Assembly: GCA_031273585.1 (NCBI GenBank)
Contig: JAISRP010000110.1
Coordinates: forward strand, 1-5,818
Length of the DNA: 5,818 bases
DNA from: Synergistaceae bacterium
GTDB lineage: Bacteria; Synergistota; Synergistia; Synergistales; Synergistaceae
Reading direction: 5' to 3'
Shown: positions 1 to 5,804 of the stretch, piece by piece
How the letters are laid out: the number at the start of each line of letters is the position of its first letter
How positions within the stretch are numbered: position 1 is the first letter of the stretch
Notes under the pieces: generated by a model
Told to the model about the DNA's origin: nothing
What the model saw: only the letters and a program-made list of their open reading frames with translations
The model's database searches: none
Position numbers and translations under genes: made by a program

Positions 1-366
1 GTCGGTCGCCCGTTCTCCGCAGATGATGACGTCGTACTTGCCGACCGTCCTGATCATCTGCGCCAGGGCGTAGGAGGTGGCGCAGGTATCGGAGCCGCCG
101 ACCCTGCGGTCCGACAGCAGCCCTGCTGCGTCGCACCCCATTGCCACCGCTTCCTTCAACGCCCGCGTCGCCTGTGGCGGCCCCATTGAGATGACCGTAA
201 CCGTTCCGCCGTACTGTTCCCGAAGCCGCAGCGACGCCTCGAGGGCGTAAAGATCCAGCGGGTTGACCACTGTTTCAATCCCCTTGCGGATAACGGTTCC
301 CGTCTCGGGATCCATCTTTACATTGCTGCTCTCCGGAACTTGCTTGATTGGAACGACGATATTCAA
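1..366 (-). CDS. etfB: Electron transfer flavoprotein beta subunit (FixA/EtfB family), 5' part only
   Basis: EtfB pairs with EtfA to form a soluble flavoprotein that passes electrons between dehydrogenases (often acyl-CoA dehydrogenases) and other carriers. The visible 122 codons begin MNIVVPIKQVPES and contain the family blocks NPLDLYALEASLRLRE (about 34-49), TVISMGPPQATRALKEA (about 56-72) and GGSDTCATSYALAQ (about 90-103). They stop at CGERATD, where the family normally continues with the conserved GDTAQ-type segment. The usual length is about 255-265 residues, so roughly half is outside the window. The start is a TTG at 366-364. No ATG or GTG lies in frame nearby, and an AAAGGGGG ribosome binding site (381-374) sits 7 nt upstream. 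The nearby ATG at 373-371 is out of frame. The gene has the same direction as the TRAP operon but follows a 543-nt gap, so it is probably a separate unit. Bifurcating and ordinary Etf types cannot be separated from this N-terminal part. Confidence 0.93.
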   Translation of the reverse strand, partial: MNIVVPIKQVPESSNVKMDPETGTVIRKGIETVVNPLDLYALEASLRLREQYGGTVTVISMGPPQATRALKEAVAMGCDAAGLLSDRRVGGSDTCATSYALAQMIRTVGKYDVIICGERATD

Positions 367-373
367 AACACAT

Positions 374-381
374 CCCCCTTT
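374..381 (-). promoter_or_regulatory. etfB ribosome binding site
   Basis: The minus strand reads AAAGGGGG, 7 nt before the TTG at 366. This site decides the non-ATG start of etfB, because no other in-frame start is nearby and the protein begins at the family's normal N-terminus. Confidence 0.7.
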
Positions 382-406
382 GATCTTGAATCATAAATTC
401 GCGAGC

Positions 407-415
407 AATATAGCA
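407..415 (-). promoter_or_regulatory. Possible extended -10 promoter for etfB
   Basis: The minus strand carries TGCTATATT, matching the extended -10 pattern TGnTATAAT at all but one fixed base. It would place the transcript start about 30-35 nt upstream of the TTG start codon. The -35 position at 17-18 nt spacing is poor (TGGATC/CTGGAT). A perfect TTGACA exists at 446-441, but it lies 28 nt from TATATT and 23 nt from the overlapping TATGCT, too far for a normal sigma-70 promoter. The call rests on the extended -10 only. Confidence 0.35.
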
Positions 416-429
416 TACAAAATTTCTAA

Positions 430-696
430 GATCCAGAATTTGTCAAGAACGCCATAAATTCCGCGCCGCGCCCTTCTCACAAAATCGCCCCTTTTTTAGT
501 CCGGTCTCGGAGCCATTTTATCAGACATGAGGACGAAAGCCGTTTTCCGATTGCTTATGGTCAGGCTTTAATTGCAAAGGCCATTATAATCGCAACAATG
601 ATTGACGGTCTGGTGGGATGGCAAGAAGTCGGTTCCAATGCGTCATTTTGAAGAAGATCGCCGTGTGCCACAGTTAAAATCTCACTGACGCAGAGT
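430..696. other. AT-richer intergenic stretch with an open, startless frame
   Basis: This is most of the long gap between dctM and etfB that is not repeat or promoter. On the plus strand, the frame beginning at 430 (after TAA at 427-429) stays open to a TGA at 649-651. It then continues open from 652 through the first repeat copy to TAA at 790-792. The reading includes RHEDESRFPIAYGQALIAKA and IIIATMIDGLVGWQEVGSN. There is no ribosome binding site and no credible start codon; the only ATG late in the frame is at 598. On the minus strand a frame covering about 565-696 is also open (ILTVAHGDLLQNDALEP and onward), ending at TGA near 566-564. I do not recognise either product. It may be an eroded gene, part of a larger repeat element, or chance. 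Confidence 0.3.
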
Positions 697-801
697 TATA
701 GCCGATTGAATAAACCGCGTGGAACTTTGCCGGTGGCGGTTGCTGTGACAGCAAAGGTTTTCAATCTTCACCCTTTAGGCTTCTATTGTTAAATTGCTAT
801 A
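697..801. repeat. Tandem repeat copy 1 (103-bp period, hairpin-forming, MITE-like)
   Basis: This is the first of two directly repeated units with a period of 103 bp. The layout can be read as TA, a 101-bp element beginning TAGCC and ending GCTA, TA, the same element again, then TA. That gives short terminal inverted repeats (TAGC/GCTA) and TA flanks, as left by Tc1/mariner/IS630-type movement. Inside the unit, GATTGAA (704-710) pairs with TTCAATC (760-766), ACCGC (714-718) pairs with GCGGT (736-740), and TTGCTG-TGA-CAGCAA (740-754) is a perfect hairpin. No T-run follows on either strand, so it is not a standard terminator. No transposase is present. The transposition reading is inference; the repeat and stems are seen directly. 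Confidence 0.9.
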
Positions 802-904
802 TAGCCGATTGAATAAACCGCGTGGAATTTTGCCGGTGGCGGTTGCTGTGACAGCAAAGGTTTTCAATCTTTACCCTTTAGGCTTCTAATGTTAAATTGC
901 TATA
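800..904. repeat. Tandem repeat copy 2, abutting dctM
   Basis: This copy differs from copy 1 at three of 103 positions (C725/T828, C769/T872, T786/A889), so the duplication is either recent or kept similar. All three stem pairs are intact, at 807-813 with 863-869, 817-821 with 839-843, and 843-857. The junction between copies creates the palindrome GCTATATAGC (796-805). The copy ends 5 nt beyond the dctM stop codon at 912-910, so any transcript reading past dctM would carry both copies in its 3' region. Confidence 0.9.
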
Positions 905-909
905 ACCTC

Positions 910-2193
910 TCACCCGAGCACATTCGGCAGCCAGAGGGATATCCACGGGACGTATGTATACAGCAGCCCGCAGGCTATCTCGACTAAGATGAAGGGGATC
1001 AGGTATCTCGCGACGCGGCTGACGGGGCGGCCTGCAATTCCGCAGGCGACGAACATGCAGGTGCCGAAGGGCGGCGTGCACTGGCCCAGGGCCAATATGA
1101 ACACCACGATCAGGCCGAAGTGAACCGGGTCCACCCCAAAGGCGGCGGCGATGGGAGCCAGGATGGGGCCCATTATCAGTATTATCGAGCCGTTGTCCAG
1201 GAACATGCCGGCCAATATCAGCAGGAAATTGACGATGAGCAGGAAAATATACTTGTTGTCCACGAAGCTCATGAACCAATCCGTGATCGCAGACGGGATG
1301 TTGTAGTAGGTGACGAGGTAGGCGAAAACCTGAGCGGTCGCCACGAGAAGCATCAGGTTGGCCGTTGTCTTGCCCGTGCTCTTCAGAATCGCCCAGAAGT
1401 CCGCCGGGGTGATCTCCCTGTAGACAAAAAAGCAGACCAGCGTGCCGTAGAACACCGACACCACGGCGGACTCCGTCGGGGTGAACACCGAGCTGTAGAT
1501 GCCGCCCAAGATGATGACTGGCATGAGGAGCGCCCAGATGGCATCCTTCGCGGCGAGGCCGAGTTTTTTCCAGGAAAACCCCTCGCCCCTGGGGAAGCGA
1601 TGCTTCTTTGCCATGTAGTAAGCGTAGGCGCACAGGGCCAGGCAGGCGATCACCCCCGGGACTATGCCGGACATCAGGAGCTTGGCTATGGACACCCCAG
1701 TGACGTTTCCGTAAATTACGAACACGATGCTCGGTGGTATGACGATCCCGAGGGTTCCGCCGATTGCCTGCACCGCGGCAGAGTAGTCCTCCGGGTACTC
1801 CCGGCGCACCATCTCCTTGTGCATGAGCCCGCCTATCGCTGCGGTCGTAGCGACAGAGGAGCCGGATATCGCAGCGAAAAAAGCGCAGGCCACGATCGCC
1901 ACGAGCGATATGCCGCCGCTGATCCAGCCCACCAGAGCGTCGGCAAATGTGGTGAGGCGCTTTGAGAGGCCGCCCTTCGTCATTATGTCCCCTGCCAGTA
2001 TGAAGGCCGGCACGGCTAGGAGCGAGAACGAGTCCGCCCCGGCGAAGAGCCGTTGGGGTATGATCACAAAGCTGAGCGCCGGGTTCAAGGCGATGGACAC
2101 GGCGCTCGCCAGAGCAAGCGACCAGATTATTGGAATGCCCGCCGTCATGGCCGCGATCAGGACGACGAACAGCATCACAGCGGCCGCGTTCAT
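910..2193 (-). CDS. dctM: TRAP transporter large permease DctM
   Basis: This is the large membrane subunit of a tripartite ATP-independent periplasmic transporter. It forms the ion-driven path through which substrate delivered by DctP crosses the inner membrane. The 427 residues match the usual length of about 425-430 and are almost continuously hydrophobic, with about 12 membrane spans. Family blocks in order are VPAFILAGDIM (61-71), AAISGSSVATTAAIGGLM (107-124), GTLGIVIPPSIVFVIYG (146-162), FTPTESAVVSVFYG (237-250), GMFLDNGSIILIMGPI (329-344), DPVHFGLI (355-362) and CTPPFGTCMFV (372-382). The start is the ATG at 2193, which overlaps the dctQ stop as ATGA, typical of translational coupling. 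The frame is open upstream to 2628, but that extension reads through dctQ as arginine-rich, non-membrane sequence and is not part of the protein. No terminator with a T-run is visible after the stop. Confidence 0.97.
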   Translation of the reverse strand: MNAAAVMLFVVLIAAMTAGIPIIWSLALASAVSIALNPALSFVIIPQRLFAGADSFSLLAVPAFILAGDIMTKGGLSKRLTTFADALVGWISGGISLVAIVACAFFAAISGSSVATTAAIGGLMHKEMVRREYPEDYSAAVQAIGGTLGIVIPPSIVFVIYGNVTGVSIAKLLMSGIVPGVIACLALCAYAYYMAKKHRFPRGEGFSWKKLGLAAKDAIWALLMPVIILGGIYSSVFTPTESAVVSVFYGTLVCFFVYREITPADFWAILKSTGKTTANLMLLVATAQVFAYLVTYYNIPSAITDWFMSFVDNKYIFLLIVNFLLILAGMFLDNGSIILIMGPILAPIAAAFGVDPVHFGLIVVFILALGQCTPPFGTCMFVACGIAGRPVSRVARYLIPFILVEIACGLLYTYVPWISLWLPNVLG

Positions 2194-2711
2194 GCCCGGA
2201 TGTCTCCTTCCGATGGGACGCCGGAATCCCTTTGGACGAGGGCTCTCGCCGATTCGGCCAGTTTGAAAAACATCGATATGGAGGCTATCGCAAATCCGGC
2301 GCAGATCAGGGAATACATTATTATCATGGGAATCCTCATGGCGGGGCTCTTCTGGATCATGCCTATCCTGAAAAGCCCCGTTGCGTTGACGGATATGACG
2401 AGGCCCACCGCGAGCCCGACCAGGTTGCGGACGACGGCGAAAATCCTCTGCCAGACCCCCTTTATTACGTAGTCTACGAGGTCTATGCGGATCAGCATGT
2501 CGTCCCTGATCGCCACGTTGAGGCCGATCATGAGGATGAACACGAACAGATAACGGGAGAGCTCCTCCGACCAGGGCAGGCTGTGGAAGATCACGAATCG
2601 CGTGAACGTCTGGAGAAAAACGATACACATGATCAAAGCCAGCGCAACGCCGACGAGCGTCAGGAAAAATTCCTGAGCCCTCTCGAATACCCTCTGGATC
2701 ATCCTGAACAT
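2190..2711 (-). CDS. dctQ: TRAP transporter small permease DctQ
   Basis: This is the small membrane subunit that partners DctM in the inner membrane. The 173-residue product has four likely membrane spans (about 14-38, 52-67, 88-109 and 124-149). It carries the family signature PWSEELSRYLFVF (46-58) after the first span and a KSPAMRIPM segment (121-129) before the last, both usual for DctQ. I chose the ATG at 2711 because a GGGGAGGG ribosome binding site lies 7 nt upstream and the protein then begins MFRMIQRVFERAQEFF, as expected for the family. A longer in-frame start at 2774 would add 21 polar residues and run through the stem-loop, so it is unlikely. The stop overlaps the dctM start by 4 nt. 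Confidence 0.93.
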   Translation of the reverse strand: MFRMIQRVFERAQEFFLTLVGVALALIMCIVFLQTFTRFVIFHSLPWSEELSRYLFVFILMIGLNVAIRDDMLIRIDLVDYVIKGVWQRIFAVVRNLVGLAVGLVISVNATGLFRIGMIQKSPAMRIPMIIMYSLICAGFAIASISMFFKLAESARALVQRDSGVPSEGDIRA

Positions 2712-2739
2712 GCGTTTACCCTCCCCGTTATCCGTCGAG

Positions 2740-2764
2740 GCGGCGCCCGATGATACGGCGCCGC
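2740..2764 (-). promoter_or_regulatory. GC-rich stem-loop between dctP and dctQ
   Basis: GCGGCGCC (2740-2747) and GGCGCCGC (2757-2764) form a perfect 8-bp stem with a 9-nt loop in the 91-nt gap. A second small hairpin, GCGCG-TGG-CGCGC, lies at 2780-2792, nearer the dctP stop. Neither is followed by a T-run, so full termination is not expected. Such structures after a binding-protein gene are known to protect the upstream mRNA from 3' decay or to limit read-through, giving more binding protein than permease. That role is inferred here. Confidence 0.55.
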
Positions 2765-2802
2765 TTCGAGTCATTCATGGCGCGTGGCGCGCAAAACTGC
2801 GA

Positions 2803-3798
2803 TTATTTGCCGTCCTCGATCATCTTCACGACTTTCTCGTACTGTCTCCTGTATTCGGCGCATATTTTGGCGCTCGCGTCTATGAACTCCTGCTTGTCGG
2901 GATAGGTGACGCTCATGCCCTGCTCCTCGAGCCTGGCGACGGCCTCGCTCGCCTGGCGGCGCTGCTCCTTGCGCTCCAGCAGCCCTGCCTCGTAGCAGCT
3001 GTCAACTATGATCTTCCTCTGCTCGTCGTTCAGGGATTTCCACGCCTTGTCGCTCATGATGACGAACTGCGAGCTGTACACGTGCTCCGTGACGGCCAGG
3101 TTATTGTTGACCTCTGCCACCTTGTTTCCCAGTATGACGCTGAACGGGTTCTCCTGCCCGTCGATGGCCCCCTGCTGCATGGCGGTGTAGGCCTCGTTCC
3201 ACGACATGGGGACGGGGTCCGCTCCGAGCCCCTTCCAGAACGTCTGATGGACCTGGTTGTCCATCGTGCGAATCCTGAGCCCGGCCACGTCCTTCAGGTT
3301 GTTGACGGGGCGCTTGCTGTTCGTCAGGTTGCGGAATCCGACCTCCCAGATGCCCACGACCTCGATGCCGACGATGTCCCGCACCTCCTGGCTGTAGTAC
3401 TTCCCGACCTCGCCCATGAACACCTTGTCCGCGTGCTCGTAACTTTCGATGATATAGGGGATGTCGACCGCCGGCAGGTCCGGTATGAAGCTGGAGACGA
3501 CCGACTGGTTCACCGTGCCCATGTCGAGGGTTCCCAGCTGGCAGTTCACGACGTAGTCGGAGGCGCTCCCTAAAGTGCCGTTGTTGTAGACCTCGATGAC
3601 GATGCCGCCGCCGGTTCTCTCCTCGACCAAGCGCTTGAACTCGGCGAGCCCGATGGCGACCGGGACCGTGTCGGCCGAATCATGGCCGACCTTGAAGGTT
3701 ATCACGTCGCCCGCGGACGCTGGACTCCCCCCAAAACACGCAAAAAAAGCGAACGCGCAAAAGATTGTGGCTTGCAGCAGTATGGCGGTTCTTCTCAT
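2803..3798 (-). CDS. dctP: TRAP transporter substrate-binding protein DctP
   Basis: This is the periplasmic solute receptor of the TRAP system. The 331-residue precursor starts with a Sec signal (MRR, then a hydrophobic run to about 21) with a likely signal peptidase I site SPASA-GD after residue 29. C21 lies in a weak lipobox-like context (FFAC), which I consider less likely. The mature part shows the DctP/SiaP pattern: GFRNLTNSKRPV (154-165), LKDVAGLRIRTMDN (168-181) and AMQQGAIDGQENP (206-218). R156, R177 and N217 match in spacing the two arginines and the asparagine that bind the ligand in H. influenzae SiaP (R127, R147, N187). R177 is the near-universal arginine that grips a substrate carboxylate. 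The start ATG has AAGGAGG (3815-3809) 10 nt upstream. Its place 25 nt after dgoD suggests D-galactonate or a related sugar acid as ligand. Confidence 0.95.
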   Translation of the reverse strand: MRRTAILLQATIFCAFAFFACFGGSPASAGDVITFKVGHDSADTVPVAIGLAEFKRLVEERTGGGIVIEVYNNGTLGSASDYVVNCQLGTLDMGTVNQSVVSSFIPDLPAVDIPYIIESYEHADKVFMGEVGKYYSQEVRDIVGIEVVGIWEVGFRNLTNSKRPVNNLKDVAGLRIRTMDNQVHQTFWKGLGADPVPMSWNEAYTAMQQGAIDGQENPFSVILGNKVAEVNNNLAVTEHVYSSQFVIMSDKAWKSLNDEQRKIIVDSCYEAGLLERKEQRRQASEAVARLEEQGMSVTYPDKQEFIDASAKICAEYRRQYEKVVKMIEDGK

Positions 3799-3823
3799 CT
3801 TCCGTTCTCCTCCTTAATTTAAG

Positions 3824-4975
3824 TTACCACTCGGCGACCGTGCCGTCGTAATTTCGCCAGAGCGGGTTTTTCCAGTTGTGTCCTTGCTTTGCCGCCTCTA
3901 TGACCTTCTCCCTGTCTACCTCGATTCCAAGCCCCGGTCCGTCCGGAATCGAGACATATCCGTTTTTGAACCCGAATACCTCCCCGTCGGCCAAGTAATC
4001 CAACAGATCCCCGCTCCCCTTGTTGTAGTGGATGCCCAGGCTCTGCTCCTGGATAAAGACGTTTGGCGTGCAGGCGTCGATCTGAATGCACGCCGCCAGC
4101 GCAATCGGACCGAGCGGGCAGTGGGGGGCCGCCGCTACGTCGAACGCCTCGGCCATGGAGAGGATTTTCTTGACCTCGCTTATGCCGCCGGCGTGGGAGA
4201 CGTCCGGCTGTATGATGTCAACGTATCCGCCCGTCAGCAGGTCCTTGAAGTCCCAGCGGCTGAACATGCGCTCGCCGGTGGCGATCGGGGTGGACGTGTG
4301 CATGGCGATCTCCCGCAGCGCCTCGTTGTTCTGGGCCATGACGGGCTCCTCGATGAACATGAGGCGGTACTGGTCCAGCTCCCGCGCCAGCACCTTGGCC
4401 ATGGACTTGTGCACGCGCCCGTGAAAGTCGACCCCGATGTCCATCTTGTGGCCGAGCTCCGAGCGGACGGCCGCTATATTTTCCGAGACGGCCGTTATCT
4501 TCTCGAAGCTGTCGATGTAGTGCATCTCCTCGGTTCCGTTCATCTTGATGGCGGTGCATCCGGTCTCGTACAGCCTGCGCGCGCCCTCCGCTATGTCGGA
4601 CGGCCGGTCTCCCCCCACCCAGCTGTAGACCTTCAGCCTGTCGCGGCACTTTCCGCCGAGTAGCTCGTAAACCGGAGCGCCGTAATATTTTCCCTTGATA
4701 TCCCAGAGCGCCTGATCGATGCCGGCTATGGCGCTCATCAGCTCGGGGCCGCCCCTGTAAAATCCGCCCCGGTACATGGCCTGCCAGTGGTCCTCGATTG
4801 GCCTCGGGTCCTTGCCGATCATATATCCGCTCAGGTCCTCGACTGCCGCTTTGACAACGGACGCCCTCCCTTCGACTATCGGTTCTCCCCAACCGGTGAT
4901 GCCCTCGTCCGTCTCGACTTCGAGGAACAGCCACCTCGGGGGCACGGTGTACAGGTTCATGGCCGTGATTTTCAT
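3824..4975 (-). CDS. dgoD: D-galactonate dehydratase (enolase superfamily)
   Basis: DgoD removes water from D-galactonate to give 2-dehydro-3-deoxy-D-galactonate in the cytoplasm, the first step of the De Ley-Doudoroff galactonate route. The 383 residues align along their whole length with E. coli DgoD (382) from memory, including GFYRGGPELMSAIAGIDQALWDIKGK (71-96, given here only as a position guide), YSWVGGDRP (117-125), APHCPLGPIALAAC (283-296), SLGIHYNKG (312-320) and the C-terminal VAEW. Active-site residues fall at the same numbers: metal ligands D183, E209 and E235, catalytic H185 and H285, and E310. The start is the ATG at 4975 (MKIT, as in E. coli), with GGGGAGG (4988-4982) 6 nt upstream. 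An in-frame ATG at 4990 would only add MGRRR encoded by the ribosome binding site itself. A closely related sugar-acid dehydratase activity is possible but less likely. Confidence 0.95.
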   Translation of the reverse strand: MKITAMNLYTVPPRWLFLEVETDEGITGWGEPIVEGRASVVKAAVEDLSGYMIGKDPRPIEDHWQAMYRGGFYRGGPELMSAIAGIDQALWDIKGKYYGAPVYELLGGKCRDRLKVYSWVGGDRPSDIAEGARRLYETGCTAIKMNGTEEMHYIDSFEKITAVSENIAAVRSELGHKMDIGVDFHGRVHKSMAKVLARELDQYRLMFIEEPVMAQNNEALREIAMHTSTPIATGERMFSRWDFKDLLTGGYVDIIQPDVSHAGGISEVKKILSMAEAFDVAAAPHCPLGPIALAACIQIDACTPNVFIQEQSLGIHYNKGSGDLLDYLADGEVFGFKNGYVSIPDGPGLGIEVDREKVIEAAKQGHNWKNPLWRNYDGTVAEW

Positions 4976-5009
4976 CCTCCGCCTCCCCATCGTTTTTTTG
5001 CGCTTCTCG

Positions 5010-5774
5010 CTATAAGTTCAGGTATTGAACGATCCTCTCGGCATGAACCGACGCTTCCCTCAGCGCGATCTCGATGCGCCTGCGCTTGTCCTCGTCGTAT
5101 CTGAACACCGGCATGGCCACGCTGATCGCGCCGTAAATCCGACTGTTCTTGTATATGGGTATCGCCACGCAGCAGACGGACTCGTTCGACTCCTCGCTCT
5201 CGTAAGCAAAGGGATCGATGGACCCAAGCTGTTCGATGAGCACGTTGAAATCGGTGACGGTATGCTCCGTCAGGGGCTCGAGGCCGTGCGGGTACATTTC
5301 CTTCAGGTCCTCCAGCGAGCAGTCCTTCAGCAGTGCCTTGCCGATCGCGGTTCCGTAAGCCGGAAGCCTGCGCCCGATCCGCGAGAACATCCTGACCGGC
5401 TGTTTGGAGTCGACCTTTGCGAGGTACAGGACGTTTCCCTTATCCAGCACCCCAAAATGGCAAGTTTCGCCGCAGGCGTCGACTATCCCCGTCATTATTT
5501 CGACGATGTCGTCGTAGCCCGACGTGTTGCGGAGGCTGCAGCCAAGCTCGAACAGACGAAGCCCGAGCGAGTAGGCCTGCGTCTGTTCGTCGTAGTTCAG
5601 ATAACCGTGACTTCTGAGCGTGTGGACTATGGGAAACAGCGTGCTCGGAGACGAATCCAGCCCTCGAGCGATCTCGGTAAGCGTACATTTCCCCTCCTCC
5701 GCGGCCAGGAGTTCCAGTATGGAGATCGTCCTCAAAGTGGGTTTGTGTTCGGTTTGTCCGGAGGGCTCTTTCAT
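5010..5774 (-). CDS. IclR-family transcriptional regulator of the operon
   Basis: This is a 254-residue regulator of normal IclR length. The N-terminal winged helix-turn-helix covers about 13-75 (TLRTISILELLAAEEG, then TLTEIARGLDSSPSTLFPIV at 31-50). The C-terminal effector domain covers about 80-254, with the family blocks LPAYGTAIGKALLK (137-150), CCVAIPIYKNSRIYGAISVA (201-220) and the closing RRIEIALREASVHAERI (232-248). Such proteins bind a small molecule, usually an organic or sugar acid, and change the expression of a neighbouring catabolic operon and often of themselves. The start ATG has AAGGAGG (5786-5780) 5 nt upstream. The gene is first in the operon, 34 nt before dgoD, so it is probably co-transcribed with its targets. 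Several cysteines (30, 79, 101, 105, 152, 201, 202) are present, but no known metal motif is evident. The effector cannot be read from the sequence. Confidence 0.94.
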   Translation of the reverse strand: MKEPSGQTEHKPTLRTISILELLAAEEGKCTLTEIARGLDSSPSTLFPIVHTLRSHGYLNYDEQTQAYSLGLRLFELGCSLRNTSGYDDIVEIMTGIVDACGETCHFGVLDKGNVLYLAKVDSKQPVRMFSRIGRRLPAYGTAIGKALLKDCSLEDLKEMYPHGLEPLTEHTVTDFNVLIEQLGSIDPFAYESEESNESVCCVAIPIYKNSRIYGAISVAMPVFRYDEDKRRRIEIALREASVHAERIVQYLNL

Positions 5775-5786
5775 ATTTTCCTCCTT

Positions 5787-5804
5787 GATTCGTATATACG
5801 AATC
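5787..5804. promoter_or_regulatory. 18-bp perfect palindrome, candidate IclR operator
   Basis: GATTCGTATATACGAATC reads the same on both strands. It starts at the base next to the iclR ribosome binding site (5786-5780), 13 nt upstream of the ATG. Its TTCG...CGAA arms resemble the GTTCG-type half-sites reported for some IclR-family regulators such as PcaU and PobR. A protein bound here would block the start of translation or transcription of the whole operon, which suggests autoregulation. The central TATATA could also serve as a -10 box, but no -35 is seen in the few bases available. Confidence 0.6.

Noticed and set aside
263..457. 64-codon plus-strand open frame
   Set aside because: It lies opposite the etfB start and promoter, has no ribosome binding site, and the etfB reading is clearly the real one.
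493..498. T6 run as a plus-strand terminator
   Set aside because: No stable GC stem precedes it and no plus-strand gene exists to be terminated.
700..870. Tiny minus-strand frame inside each repeat copy (TTG start, reading MKTFAVTATATGK...)
   Set aside because: It has a GGGTGA-like site before it in copy 1, but it is 22 codons in copy 1 and 30 in copy 2, with ends set only by the repeat junction. Differences between copies show no sign of protein-level selection.
697..904. CRISPR array
   Set aside because: There are only two units, with a 103-bp period, no distinct spacers and no cas genes.
1120..1965. Long plus-strand open frame antisense to dctM
   Set aside because: It is a GC-driven shadow of dctM with charged, histidine- and arginine-rich composition and no recognisable domain. 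The other plus-strand frames opposite dctQ, dctP and dgoD are the same kind.
2194..2628. N-terminal extension of the dctM frame to 2628
   Set aside because: It overlaps dctQ in another frame, reads as arginine- and histidine-rich non-membrane sequence, and the family N-terminus begins at the ATG at 2193.
4976..4990. Alternative dgoD start at 4990
   Set aside because: It would translate the ribosome binding site as MGRRR, has no site of its own, and does not fit the MKIT start of DgoD.
4993..4999. T7 run between iclR and dgoD
   Set aside because: On the transcribed minus strand it is an A-run without a stem, so it is not a terminator. The genes are only 34 nt apart and probably co-transcribed.
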